From Acidobacteriota bacterium (lineage in GTDB: Bacteria > Acidobacteriota > Aminicenantia > UBA2199), in NCBI GenBank assembly GCA_021817755.1, contig JAKAGC010000054.1, positions 1-12,062 of the forward strand: DNA of 12,062 bases, written 5' to 3'. The position numbers were made by a program, and so were the translations under genes. The notes beneath the pieces are model-generated. The model did not search any database and was not told the origin of the DNA. It was given only the letters and a program-made list of their open reading frames with translations. Position 1 is the stretch's first letter. Each line of letters begins with the position of its first letter. This document shows, piece by piece, positions 1 through 8,200 of this stretch.

Positions 1-213
1 TATCTTTTTACTCCAAGTCTATCTCTTCGTACTATTTGGGAGTATGAAGATTATTCGAAAACACATTATGGAAATATACTTCTGGCATATGAATATACAC
101 CTGGAACTGTTTTATACCTGGGATATTCTTCCAATTTAAGGGATGAACTTGGCCGGCTTGTAAATGATTCCTATTCTCTATACTTTAAAATATCTTATCT
201 GTTCAGGCAATAA
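1..213 (+). CDS. C-terminal end of a DUF5916-like outer-membrane-associated protein (5' partial)
   Basis: Frame 1 is open from the window edge to a TAA at 211-213, giving 70 residues. The fragment has alternating hydrophobic and aromatic residues, with the segments TIWEYEDYSK, LLAYEYTPGTVLYLGYSS and a terminal LYFKISYLFRQ. This resembles the end of DUF5916-family proteins (often annotated as carbohydrate-binding family 9-like or as hydrolases), where a Y-x-PGT-x-hydrophobic-GY strand and a final K-x-x-YLFR strand close a predicted C-terminal beta-barrel. A terminal aromatic-rich beta-strand fits an outer-membrane barrel in general. The family call is from memory of the motif and not from a search; any outer-membrane beta-barrel protein is the alternative. 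The substrate or role cannot be read from this fragment. It lies upstream of the asparaginase gene on the same strand, but a 159-bp gap with its own promoter separates them. Confidence 0.6.
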   Translation, partial: YLFTPSLSLRTIWEYEDYSKTHYGNILLAYEYTPGTVLYLGYSSNLRDELGRLVNDSYSLYFKISYLFRQ

Positions 214-306
214 ATAAACCTTATTCCTCTATCTCGATGAGTAAAAGAACAGTGGATTATCTTAAAATCATTGCCATTGTTAAAATTTAAAATTCCCCAT
301 TCAGGG

Positions 307-349
307 TTCAATTTTTATAAGATTTAAGGTATAATAAGCACGTTATAAT
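307..349 (+). promoter_or_regulatory. Predicted sigma-70-type promoter of the asparaginase gene
   Basis: A TTCAAT hexamer (307-312) lies 17 bp before a perfect TATAAT (330-335), placing a transcription start near 342 and a leader of about 30 nt. A second perfect TATAAT (344-349) follows but lacks a good -35 at proper spacing. A GAGG ribosome-binding site (361-364) sits 8 nt before the ATG at 373. The call rests on consensus match only. The rest of the gap (214-306) shows no convincing terminator or other element. Confidence 0.55.
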
Positions 350-372
350 CATATCTTTTAGAGGAAAATCCA

Positions 373-1371
373 ATGAAAAAGAAAATACTATTGATACATA
401 CTGGCGGTACAATCGGAATGATTAAAGATATCTCCAGTGGCGTTTTAAAACCGGATTTATTTTATGAAAGCCTGGTAAAAGTTATCCCGGAACTTTACGA
501 TATTGCAGATATTGAAGTAGAAATTCCTTTTGTAGCGGATAGTGCCGAACTTTCGATTCTACATTGGCAAATTATTGCGAACCTGATAAAACAAAAAATC
601 GACACAGTCCAAGGTGTATTAATTACCCATGGAACCGATACCCTGGCTTACACGGCTTCTGCCTTGTCTTATATGTTAATGAATATTCCAATCCCAGTAA
701 TACTAACGGGTGCACAAAAACCTCTGAGTGAATTAAGGACCGATGCCCGTTCTAATTTTATTGACGCTGTTGAAATGGCAATATCTTCAGATATCAAGGA
801 AGTTGCTATTTTCTTCGATCATAAATTGATGCGAGGTAACCGAACGATTAAGAAACATATTAATCACTTCGATGCCTTTGATTCTCCTAATTATCCGTTA
901 CTTGCAAAAGTGGGTATCGATATTGAAATATACAAGCAAAACCTACTGAATCCCGGAGGTCTATTTCATGTATTTGATCGAATGGATCCGGCAATAGCAG
1001 TTTATAAATCATTTCCAGGATGCAACCTGGATTATTTTCAACCTGGAGACGGAACACGAGCAATAATTTTAATCGGATACGGAGCGGGTACACTCTCTTT
1101 ATCTTCAGGAGAACTAATAAAGCGGGTGGAAAAATGGATTCAAGATGGAAAACTGGTAGTATTAATGAGCGAAACGCGGGAAGGAAAACTGGATCCTAAA
1201 CTCTACGAATCAGGGAACGAACTTATTAAGCGAGGTGCTTTGCATGCGGGTGACATGACCTTCGAAGCGAGTATTACAAAATTAATGTTCCTTCTGGGGC
1301 AATATTCGGAAGCAGGTATCATTAAGAAAAACTTCTCCAAATCTCTGGCAGGGGAAATTTCAATTCAATAA
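373..1371 (+). CDS. ansA: Type I (cytoplasmic) L-asparaginase
   Basis: Predicted to hydrolyse L-asparagine to L-aspartate and ammonia in the cytoplasm. The 332-residue length matches AnsA-type bacterial asparaginase I (E. coli AnsA is 338 aa). The N-terminal motif HTGGTIGM supplies the nucleophilic Thr13. AD-S at 55-57 is the substrate-binding pair, and THGTDTLAYTASAL holds the second catalytic Thr88 and Asp89. The RGNRTIKKH segment carries the conserved catalytic-triad lysine (about Lys160). IILIGYGAGT fits the C-terminal domain of the family. There is no signal peptide, which argues for type I rather than the periplasmic type II enzyme. The ATG is preceded by GAGG at 8 nt. The gene appears monocistronic: the upstream gene is separated by a promoter-bearing gap, and the downstream gene is convergent, ending 57 bp away. 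Some archaeal and bacterial relatives act in Glu-tRNA(Gln) amidation (GatD), but GatD has an extra N-terminal domain that is absent here. Confidence 0.94.
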   Translation: MKKKILLIHTGGTIGMIKDISSGVLKPDLFYESLVKVIPELYDIADIEVEIPFVADSAELSILHWQIIANLIKQKIDTVQGVLITHGTDTLAYTASALSYMLMNIPIPVILTGAQKPLSELRTDARSNFIDAVEMAISSDIKEVAIFFDHKLMRGNRTIKKHINHFDAFDSPNYPLLAKVGIDIEIYKQNLLNPGGLFHVFDRMDPAIAVYKSFPGCNLDYFQPGDGTRAIILIGYGAGTLSLSSGELIKRVEKWIQDGKLVVLMSETREGKLDPKLYESGNELIKRGALHAGDMTFEASITKLMFLLGQYSEAGIIKKNFSKSLAGEISIQ

Positions 1372-1428
1372 GGGTTGACTGGTTTTCAATTTTTATTTGA
1401 CTGCTTTAAATGTGGTTATCATTAAGAA

Positions 1429-3345
1429 CTAAAAACCTCTTTCAAACCAGATGAAGGAACATACTTTTCCATTTTTTTCTCTAATTGAAAAACCACGATC
1501 CTTATATAAATAGAAATTCCCATCGGAACTTCGAATTATATGAGGGGGTATTCCATATATTTTCCCTATCTGTGCAATTTCTTCTATTGGATTCAACTGG
1601 TGTTCGATTAATTCCACTGTATCACCTAATGCGAGTACGCGTACAGAATCCTTAACCATTACTTGTAGTTGTATTGACCAATTATCTCCATTACCATCCT
1701 GTGAGGCTCCTAATGTGAACATCTCCTGCTTGTTTTTCCCTGCATTTTTTACTACTTGCCCAAAACTATCACCTGGATGCACCCATGAAGGAGGCTGGGG
1801 TATTCGATTTTGTCTAACCATCATAGGGGGTAATTTTTCATATAGCTTTCTATATATATACGTATAAAAGTTATCTCTTGGCGTCAATGGATGCTTTAAA
1901 TATTTCTCCCAATAAAATCTTGCACCTGAATTTCGTTTTCGAGCTTCCTTTATGGAACCAAGATTATAAAGAATTTCCACTTTTGAAGAATCTATTTTTA
2001 AAGCATCTTCTAATGTACTTATGATTTTTTGACTGACATCCAGACCTTCTTTTTGACCGTAATAATAAAATGCAATAGCTTTATTATTCAATGCAAGCAC
2101 ATCTTTGGGTCTTCTTTTTAGAATTTCATCACTAATGGCCATAGATGCTGCGTATTCTGCTTTTAATATTAGTGCAATAGAAAGATTATACCGGCATTGT
2201 CCGCGTATGGGATCACGAGCTACAGCCAGTTTAAAATATTCTAAAGATTTGTCGATATAACGAACAATCTCTTTATCCTTTAAATATTGATTATCTCCAC
2301 GACTTGAAAAATCATTGGCACTGGATGAATAATCAATGGGAATCGAAAATCGAAATTCATAGTAATAAGCATTGTATCTAATTCGTATTAAATCTAAGGC
2401 CTGGCTTAGATAGCAAGCCCCAAGGTTATTAAATACTTCACTGGAAGGATAAACCAGAGAGAATTGCTTAAACGCTGCTGCAGCATCCTGGTAACTCCCA
2501 ATCTGGTATAGCAGAACACCAGCTCGAAATAATTCCATATGCCTCCCAATTGCAGATAATTGCGTTCGTAAGAATTCCACCCGCTTTTTAATAGAGGGAC
2601 GCCGATTCTTTGAAGATGATACATCAAGATGAGCCTGTTTTGCCCAGTAATAGAAAAAATTATCCTTTTCACGATTCAAAATTTTAATATTATAACCAGC
2701 CATAGAAGCATATAGGCATCCATTTTTATCGGCAAGGAATTCTTTATCTCCTGATGAACCTGATAAACCGAGATTTTCCGCAGAAAATTTAAAATGCCGC
2801 TTAAAATCTCTTTGGGTTTTTTGATCTCCATATGTTTCGATAAGCCGATATACCTCATATAATCCATAATCTTTATTGGCGAGATGTGCGAGCTCATGGC
2901 CGAGAATAAAAGCGAGACGCGAATCGCCATAATCACGAGGCACTCCTTCATAACATATCCGAAGTGTTTCAGGATTGATAATAATTCCCCCATCGGGTAA
3001 GGCCATTGCATAATTTCCTTGAGTTGTATTTACTATATATAACATGGGAATGGCACCTTCGGGTTTATCAGCAACTTCTTTCAATCGCTCAAAAACTCGA
3101 TATGCCCACTTTACACGGGGATTCTTCTTACCTTCTGTCTGTGCATAATCACCATGGTAATATATCCACCAAGGTGAATAATCACTGTTTTGACTATGTA
3201 TCGGTTTAATAGAAAATACAATAATCAGAAGTGCTAAAAAAACAAATCGAGAATAATGGGGAATCTTTTTCATAAAAAAATTAAAAATAATTAGAAATGT
3301 TTCAATTGTAATACGACGAATTTTACATAAAATAAAATATAACAT
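1429..3345 (-). CDS. Secreted M48-family zinc metalloprotease with TPR repeats (BepA-like architecture)
   Basis: A 638-residue protein in the order hydrophobic N-terminus/signal peptide, M48 peptidase domain, TPR region, C-terminal domain of unknown type. The zinc site is visible: HELAH at 150-154, then KEFLADKNG with Glu202 as third ligand and Asp206 in the M48 E-x-x-x-D pattern. Helical TPR-like repeats run from about 270 to 485 (for example EVFNNLGACYLSQAL, CRYNLSIALILKAEY, LALNNKAIAFYYYG, EILYNLGSIKEA). The last ~130 residues are not recognised. Membrane export is inferred from a long hydrophobic stretch ending near SIKPIHS-Q; no lipobox cysteine is seen. E. coli BepA/YfgC has the same M48+TPR plan and does quality control of outer-membrane assembly, but it is shorter; the equivalence is inference. 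Start: AAGGAG (3352-3357) lies 6 nt before this ATG. The ATG at 3360 would precede that SD, and the ATG at 3273, which gives a cleaner signal peptide, has no SD. The gene begins 18 bp after the anti-sigma stop. Confidence 0.85.
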   Translation of the reverse strand: MLYFILCKIRRITIETFLIIFNFFMKKIPHYSRFVFLALLIIVFSIKPIHSQNSDYSPWWIYYHGDYAQTEGKKNPRVKWAYRVFERLKEVADKPEGAIPMLYIVNTTQGNYAMALPDGGIIINPETLRICYEGVPRDYGDSRLAFILGHELAHLANKDYGLYEVYRLIETYGDQKTQRDFKRHFKFSAENLGLSGSSGDKEFLADKNGCLYASMAGYNIKILNREKDNFFYYWAKQAHLDVSSSKNRRPSIKKRVEFLRTQLSAIGRHMELFRAGVLLYQIGSYQDAAAAFKQFSLVYPSSEVFNNLGACYLSQALDLIRIRYNAYYYEFRFSIPIDYSSSANDFSSRGDNQYLKDKEIVRYIDKSLEYFKLAVARDPIRGQCRYNLSIALILKAEYAASMAISDEILKRRPKDVLALNNKAIAFYYYGQKEGLDVSQKIISTLEDALKIDSSKVEILYNLGSIKEARKRNSGARFYWEKYLKHPLTPRDNFYTYIYRKLYEKLPPMMVRQNRIPQPPSWVHPGDSFGQVVKNAGKNKQEMFTLGASQDGNGDNWSIQLQVMVKDSVRVLALGDTVELIEHQLNPIEEIAQIGKIYGIPPHIIRSSDGNFYLYKDRGFSIREKNGKVCSFIWFERGF

Positions 3346-3351
3346 CCATCT

Positions 3352-3357
3352 CTCCTT
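3352..3357 (-). promoter_or_regulatory. Shine-Dalgarno that selects the protease start
   Basis: AAGGAG on the minus strand lies 6 nt before the ATG at 3345-3343. It falls inside the codons that would follow the upstream ATG at 3360, so it favours 3345 as the start. It sits just after the anti-sigma stop codon, consistent with coupled translation in the operon. Confidence 0.6.
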
Positions 3358-3363
3358 CATGGA

Positions 3364-4248
3364 TTAATAATAAGCAATATAAACCTGTTTAATACCTATT
3401 AAAATTTCCTTTACCTGGGTGACAGGTTCATTTGAATTCAATTTTTTCAGATCTTTGAGAACACCTTGGGGAATCTTTCCCTTGTAATTTTGATCGAATA
3501 TGGTTATATAATGGGTGATACCATCTTTAAAGTTGCGGCTTCCATTGACAATATCCAGAATACTCCGTTCAAGTATCTCACCAAATTTGAAGAGATCCTT
3601 TTCAGGACGTTTCTCCATAAAATATTCTATATTCCGAAGATACGTTTTATAACTATGGGCTTCCAAATCATCAACACTTCTCACTATAGTTGCTTGCTCT
3701 CCTCCAAGGACAAGCAATTCTTTATTTAATAAATCCACCAACATCTTACGTAATTCTTTTTTATCTGATATATTGATCAGAACAGAAATATCCTGGACAA
3801 ATATTCCTGCGCGTACAGATGAATAGTAAGGGTTATCTGATCCTGAAAAAGTACATATTCCCCTATTAAACAATTCATCGGAAACACGTTCTATATATAG
3901 AACCCGGTCATTCTCAGAAGAGGTAGGGGAAAAAAGCTTGATAAGTAGAGGAATTCCAATTAGAAGAATTAATAGCATAACACCTGCGAATCGATATCTT
4001 TTTTGAGACATAAAACCTTGCACCGATTTCCAAAATTGTAAAAAAGGCGACTCTCCAAATACGGGAGATTTTACTTCCACCGGATTTCTTTTCTCTTCTT
4101 CGAGGAATTTAAGCGTTTGACTATAAATAGAAAGACAGGAATCACATTGAGACATATGTTTGAGGTATTCCTCCCTCTCTAATTTTTCGAGATTGCCATC
4201 TATCAATCTTCCAATCTCCTCATCACTTAAGTGTATTATTTTCGCCAT
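3364..4248 (-). CDS. Transmembrane zinc-finger (zf-HC2/ZAS) anti-sigma factor
   Basis: A 294-residue single-pass protein. The cytoplasmic N-terminus has the ZAS pattern His31-x3-Cys35-x2-Cys38 (HMSQCDSC), preceded by the acidic helix LSDEEIGRLIDGNLEKLE that is typical of this domain. One membrane helix spans about 87-106 (FAGVMLLILLIGIPLLIKLF). The remaining ~185 residues would lie outside the cytoplasm and are mainly helical; this outer domain is not recognised and could be the sensor. The start is clear: GGAGG (4254-4258) is 5 nt before the ATG, which overlaps the end of the sigma gene by 26 bp, so the two are almost certainly translationally coupled. Known ZAS proteins bind and hold their cognate ECF sigma factor at the membrane; that this one pairs with the overlapping sigma gene is inferred from the arrangement. 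Release could be by conformational change or proteolysis; neither is shown. Confidence 0.87.
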   Translation of the reverse strand: MAKIIHLSDEEIGRLIDGNLEKLEREEYLKHMSQCDSCLSIYSQTLKFLEEEKRNPVEVKSPVFGESPFLQFWKSVQGFMSQKRYRFAGVMLLILLIGIPLLIKLFSPTSSENDRVLYIERVSDELFNRGICTFSGSDNPYYSSVRAGIFVQDISVLINISDKKELRKMLVDLLNKELLVLGGEQATIVRSVDDLEAHSYKTYLRNIEYFMEKRPEKDLFKFGEILERSILDIVNGSRNFKDGITHYITIFDQNYKGKIPQGVLKDLKKLNSNEPVTQVKEILIGIKQVYIAYY

Positions 4249-5068
4249 TTATTCCTCCATCTTTTAAATATGTTGCCATTTTTTTTGAAATACTCATCTC
4301 AATCTCTCTTGTGTATTGATCTGCTTTATATCGACTCACGCCAAGGGTACGTGCAATTTCACTTACATTTAAATCCTGCTCATACTTAAGACGGATAACA
4401 AGCTTTTCTTTAAAATCCAATGATTCCAAAATTAAAGGTAAATAGATTCCGGCACGTTTTTTAATAGTCTCATCTTGTTTCTCAAGAAGGCGTTCAAGAG
4501 GACCTGGCTGGGCTTTCTCCAGAAAATCCGAATATTCGGGTTCATATTTGGTAATATGTTTAATAATTTTATATTTTTCCCGCCAATAATCCATCAATAA
4601 CCGTGTTACAACTAAACTAAAATAAGTTTTGAATTTACACTTTTCTTCAAACTTACGAAGTCGACCAAGTTCGTCTCTCTCGATACGTTCCGAAATAAAA
4701 TCGACTATTTCCAATAATCTGACATCATTTGTGTTGGAGATATTCAATTCTCTCATCAAGCGATACATGATACATTTTTTCTCGAGTACAAAATAAGCAT
4801 TGCGTATTAAAAAATCCTTTACCAATTGATTGAGGTAATCCTCCTCCTTTTGTTCAGTGGGAAGAATTCGTATCGCCTTATACTCGCCCTCTTTCAACCA
4901 GTGTAAAAAACTTTTATAAACAGATTTTAAATTTAAGGGGTCATAAATGGATATTTTTCGAGCGAGTATCTTTCTGATAAAAGATAAACGTTTAAAATCC
5001 GTTAATAAAATTCGAAAACCGCTTATGTTGTTTTTTAAATGCGCCGCTCCGTCTATCGTCATGCTCAT
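4223..5068 (-). CDS. Sigma-70 family (ECF-like) RNA polymerase sigma factor with N-terminal extension
   Basis: A 281-residue protein predicted to direct RNA polymerase to a set of promoters under control of the overlapping anti-sigma. A region-2-like segment spans about 80-170; its end, CKFKTYFSLVVTRLLMDYW followed by basic residues, matches region 2.3/2.4 of ECF factors. Region 4 spans about 205-265, with the helix-turn-helix DLNVSEIARTLGVSRYKADQ. There is no region 1.2 or 3 module visible. The length is well above the ~160-200 aa usual for ECF factors: roughly 75 N-terminal residues are extra, basic and not recognised. Start choice: GAGGG (5075-5079) lies 6 nt before the ATG at 5068, while the upstream ATG at 5083 has no SD and would lie at or beside the predicted transcription start. 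It is the first gene of the sigma/anti-sigma/protease operon. Autoregulation is common for such factors but is not shown here. Confidence 0.85.
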   Translation of the reverse strand: MSMTIDGAAHLKNNISGFRILLTDFKRLSFIRKILARKISIYDPLNLKSVYKSFLHWLKEGEYKAIRILPTEQKEEDYLNQLVKDFLIRNAYFVLEKKCIMYRLMRELNISNTNDVRLLEIVDFISERIERDELGRLRKFEEKCKFKTYFSLVVTRLLMDYWREKYKIIKHITKYEPEYSDFLEKAQPGPLERLLEKQDETIKKRAGIYLPLILESLDFKEKLVIRLKYEQDLNVSEIARTLGVSRYKADQYTREIEMSISKKMATYLKDGGINGENNTLK

Positions 5069-5074
5069 TTGCTT

Positions 5075-5079
5075 CCCTC
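5075..5079 (-). promoter_or_regulatory. Shine-Dalgarno that selects the sigma-factor start
   Basis: GAGGG on the minus strand is 6 nt before the ATG at 5068-5066. The ATG five codons earlier (5083) has no purine-rich site and would almost coincide with the transcription start predicted from the -10 at 5093-5098, so 5068 is preferred. Confidence 0.55.
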
Positions 5080-5092
5080 GCATCGATGATAT

Positions 5093-5163
5093 ATTATACC
5101 TTTTTTAACCGGATTAATCCAGGTTCACCGATTTTATTATACTAGTAGACGTTTTTTTTTCGA
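5093..5163 (-). promoter_or_regulatory. Tandem promoters of the sigma/anti-sigma/protease operon, with a central dyad
   Basis: Two perfect TATAAT boxes read on the minus strand. The proximal one (5098-5093) would start transcription near 5086, but its -35 (TGGATT at 5121-5116, 17-bp spacing) is poor. The distal one (5141-5136) has TCGAAA (5163-5158) 16 bp upstream, 4 of 6 matches to consensus. Between them is the perfect palindrome GGATTAATCC (5111-5120), flanked by AACC on one side and GGTT one base off on the other. It overlaps the proximal -35, a plausible operator or alternative-sigma -35 site. All of this rests on consensus matching only. Confidence 0.45.
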
Positions 5164-5198
5164 TTTTTAAAAAATTTTTAAAAAAAATTTTTTAATTT
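5151..5198. other. A/T-tract block upstream of the sigma promoters
   Basis: Phased runs of T9, T5, A6, T5, A8 and T6 form an almost pure A/T block between the end of the kinase gene and the sigma promoters. Such tracts can bend DNA or act as an UP element for the minus-strand promoters. They could also weakly terminate the kinase transcript, but no GC-rich stem precedes them on the minus strand. The rest of the 154-bp gap holds only the promoter region and a weak 6-bp stem near 5206-5226. Confidence 0.4.
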
Positions 5199-5237
5199 GG
5201 GAAGGCTTGGTGAATTATAAATCAAGGAAAGAAAATT

Positions 5238-8200
5238 TTAACTTTTGGTTCGCTCGATTACCCACTTATTGATCATGTCAATAACAATCTCTTTGCGTAC
5301 GGGTTTTGAAACATAATCATCCATGCCCACTTCAAAACATTTCTCACAATCACCTTTCATATTAGCTGCAGTCATTGCAACAATCGGAATGCGGCTGAAT
5401 CCTCTCCGTCTAAGTTCACGTGTTGCTTCCCATCCATCCATCTCCGGCATTTGGACATCCATAAATATCAAATCATATTTTCCTGAATTTTGAGAAAATC
5501 GCTCCACACATTCCCTGCCATTATCGGCAACATCTACCTGGTAACCTGCTTTATTTAACATTCGAATAATGAGTTTCTGGTTTACAAGGTTATCCTCAGC
5601 AAGAAGTATGACAGGGTTGCTCTGGGCTGTTTGAGAACTTTGCTTTTCATCCGGAAGTGGAACTGAAGGAGGTAAATTATTTTCAAGGAATGCTATAGTT
5701 TCAAGGTTTTTATCCTTCTTTTCAGCTGAAAGAAGCTTATCTACAAGTTTTAGTAATTTATAACCATGAATGGGTTTGGTAATAGAATTTGTAAATCCCA
5801 TTTCCCGAAAAGTCCGGCAATGGTAAGCGGTTGAACCACATAATGCCAGCAAGGGAAATGACAAACCGGGAGATACAGATTTCCGGATTTGGGACGCCAA
5901 TCGATATCCGTCGACATGAGGCATAAAAATATCAATAATACCGAGATCGAAGGGACGACCTTCAGAAACCTTCATTTTTACTAACCGAAGGGCTTCATCG
6001 GGATCGCTCTGCAAACAGGCCTCTGCTCCATAGGGTTTAAAAAGAGCTTCAAGTATTTCCAATTGCCGTGGATTATCATCGACTATTAAAATCTGTTTCC
6101 CAGAAATTCTCAAAATAGAAGCTCTTTCGGAGTGTTCTTTTATTGAACGACGTACAAGAGCTGTAAAATAAAAAGTACTTCCTTTACCGGGTGTACTTTC
6201 CACCTTGATATCTCCCTCCATATATCGAGCAATCTGCTTACAGATGGGAAGTCCGAGACCGGTACCTCCATATTTTCGAGTAACCGAGCCGTCAGCCTGC
6301 TGAAATGCTTCAAAAATGGCATCCTGTTTCTGTTTGGGAATACCTATACCTGTATCTCGAACAGTAACACTTAAAACAAATTGGTCGGATTCTTCATCCT
6401 GTAAATCCATCGATAATTCGATCTGACCTTCCTGAGTAAATTTTACGGCATTTCCCATTAAATTCATCAATACTTGCCGAAACTTTCCAGCATCCTGAAA
6501 GATATAGGAAGGAATTTTCGGACTTATTCCACATAAAACCTCAAGGGGTTTCTCCCCTATTCGCGGTATCATTAATTCACATACATCGTAAGCGACTAAA
6601 ACGGGATCAAAATCTGTGGGTTCAAGGGTCAATTTACCGGCTTCTATTTTTGAAAAATCAAGGATATCATCAATTATTGAAAGTAATGTTTCCCCGCTGT
6701 AATAAATTGTACGTATATAATCGATCTGTTCATCACTGAGATCAGTATCCATCATCATCTCGGTAAATCCGATCATACTGTTCATGGGAGTTCGGATTTC
6801 ATGGCTCATTCGAGCGAGAAATTCACTTTTTGCCAAATTGGCTGAATCTGCCGCTTCACGCTCAAGCCGGGCAATTTCAGTTGCTTTTTTTAGCGTATCC
6901 AATAATAGATTTAATTCTTCATTTGCATGTTTTATCTCATCTGTACGCTTATCAACAAGTTCTTCGAGTTCGATTTCCCGCTTTCTTAAGCGACGGAGTC
7001 TTAATCGATTATATAAATAAGCAAATGATATAATGGCTGCAATACAAATGGCATAGAACCACCATGTTTGATAAAAAAAAGGTTCTAAAGTAAATTCAAT
7101 GGATGCACCTTGGGTATTCCAGGTTCCATCCTTTGTTTGAGCCTGAACAACAAAACGGTACGTATCGGGGGGTAAATTTGTAAAATATGCAGTTCTTCGA
7201 TTATCGACTTCCACCCAGTCTTCATTAAAATTTTCCAACCTGTACCGGTATTTTACACGATTAGAATCGATAAATGTCAATGCAGCATATTGAATCTCAA
7301 CACTTCTATTTCCGGGCCCCATTTTAATAATCGAAAGAATATCCTGAGGTTTACTATCAAAGGTCACCCGTTCTATTTTTACAGGAGGTATCCGTTTATT
7401 TTCCCATAGGGTTTTAGGATCAATAACTACTACACCTCCAATACTGGGAAAAAGCAAATTTCCTTCAGGAGAAATACAACCTGGAGGTTGAGCACTGCCA
7501 TTACATTCGACATTATTCATACCATCTTCAACACCATAAGAAACGGATTGAACACGGGTAATCCTTCCATCGCAAAAATCTTCAAGTTCCTTTCGTGAAA
7601 CCCTAAAAATTCCCTTATTACAACTCATCCAGAAATAACCGAATGAATCTTCGAGTATCTGGAATACGACATTATCGAATAGTCCGTTTTTTTTTGTTAT
7701 TGGTGAAAAATAACCATTTTTATAGCGGTGTAAACCGTTATCTCCACTTCCAATCCAAAGAGTTCCATAGTGGTCTTCATATATGCATAATAATTGGTGG
7801 GTGGTTAAACTGGTTCTACCGGGAAAATCAACAATATGACGATCGCGAATCAGATTCAAACCTCCGCCTTTGGTGCATATCCAGAGGTTTTTTTTTGAAT
7901 CTTCAAGGATATAACTAACCCGGTTACTGGAAAGTCCATTTCGGGTATTATATACTGAAAAAGTTCCTTTTTCCAATCGATTCAATCCGCCGCCATCTGT
8001 TCCAATCCACAAAACATCATCACTATCCAGAAACAACGACCATATGAAATTACTGGATAACCCATTATGGGTATCATAAACTGTTATTTTGCCATCTTTT
8101 AATAAATTTATACCACCGCCATAGGTTCCAATCCATAAACCTCGGTTTCGATCTTTACAGAGGCTGAAAATTTTGTCATCGGAAAGCTGGGAGTTTTTAT

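Noticed and set aside
214..306. Riboswitch or small RNA in the gap before the asparaginase gene
   Set aside because: The stretch is AT-rich with no conserved-looking stems, and it lies upstream of the predicted transcription start.
1372..1428. Bidirectional terminator between the convergent asparaginase and protease genes
   Set aside because: Only a 4-bp stem (TTGA/TCAA) before a T-rich run could be found; too weak to call.
3006..3209. Plus-strand 67-codon frame opposite the protease gene
   Set aside because: It is antisense to the conserved M48 domain coding sequence with no SD or recognisable protein features.
5151..5237. Rho-independent terminator after the full-length kinase gene
   Set aside because: T-rich runs exist on the minus strand, but the only stem nearby (about 6 bp, including a G-T pair) is weak and not directly followed by the T-run.
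6784..7033. Plus-strand open frames of 67-78 codons inside the full-length kinase gene
   Set aside because: They are antisense to the conserved coiled-coil and HisKA coding sequence, have no SD and resemble no protein family; the minus-strand reading is unambiguous.
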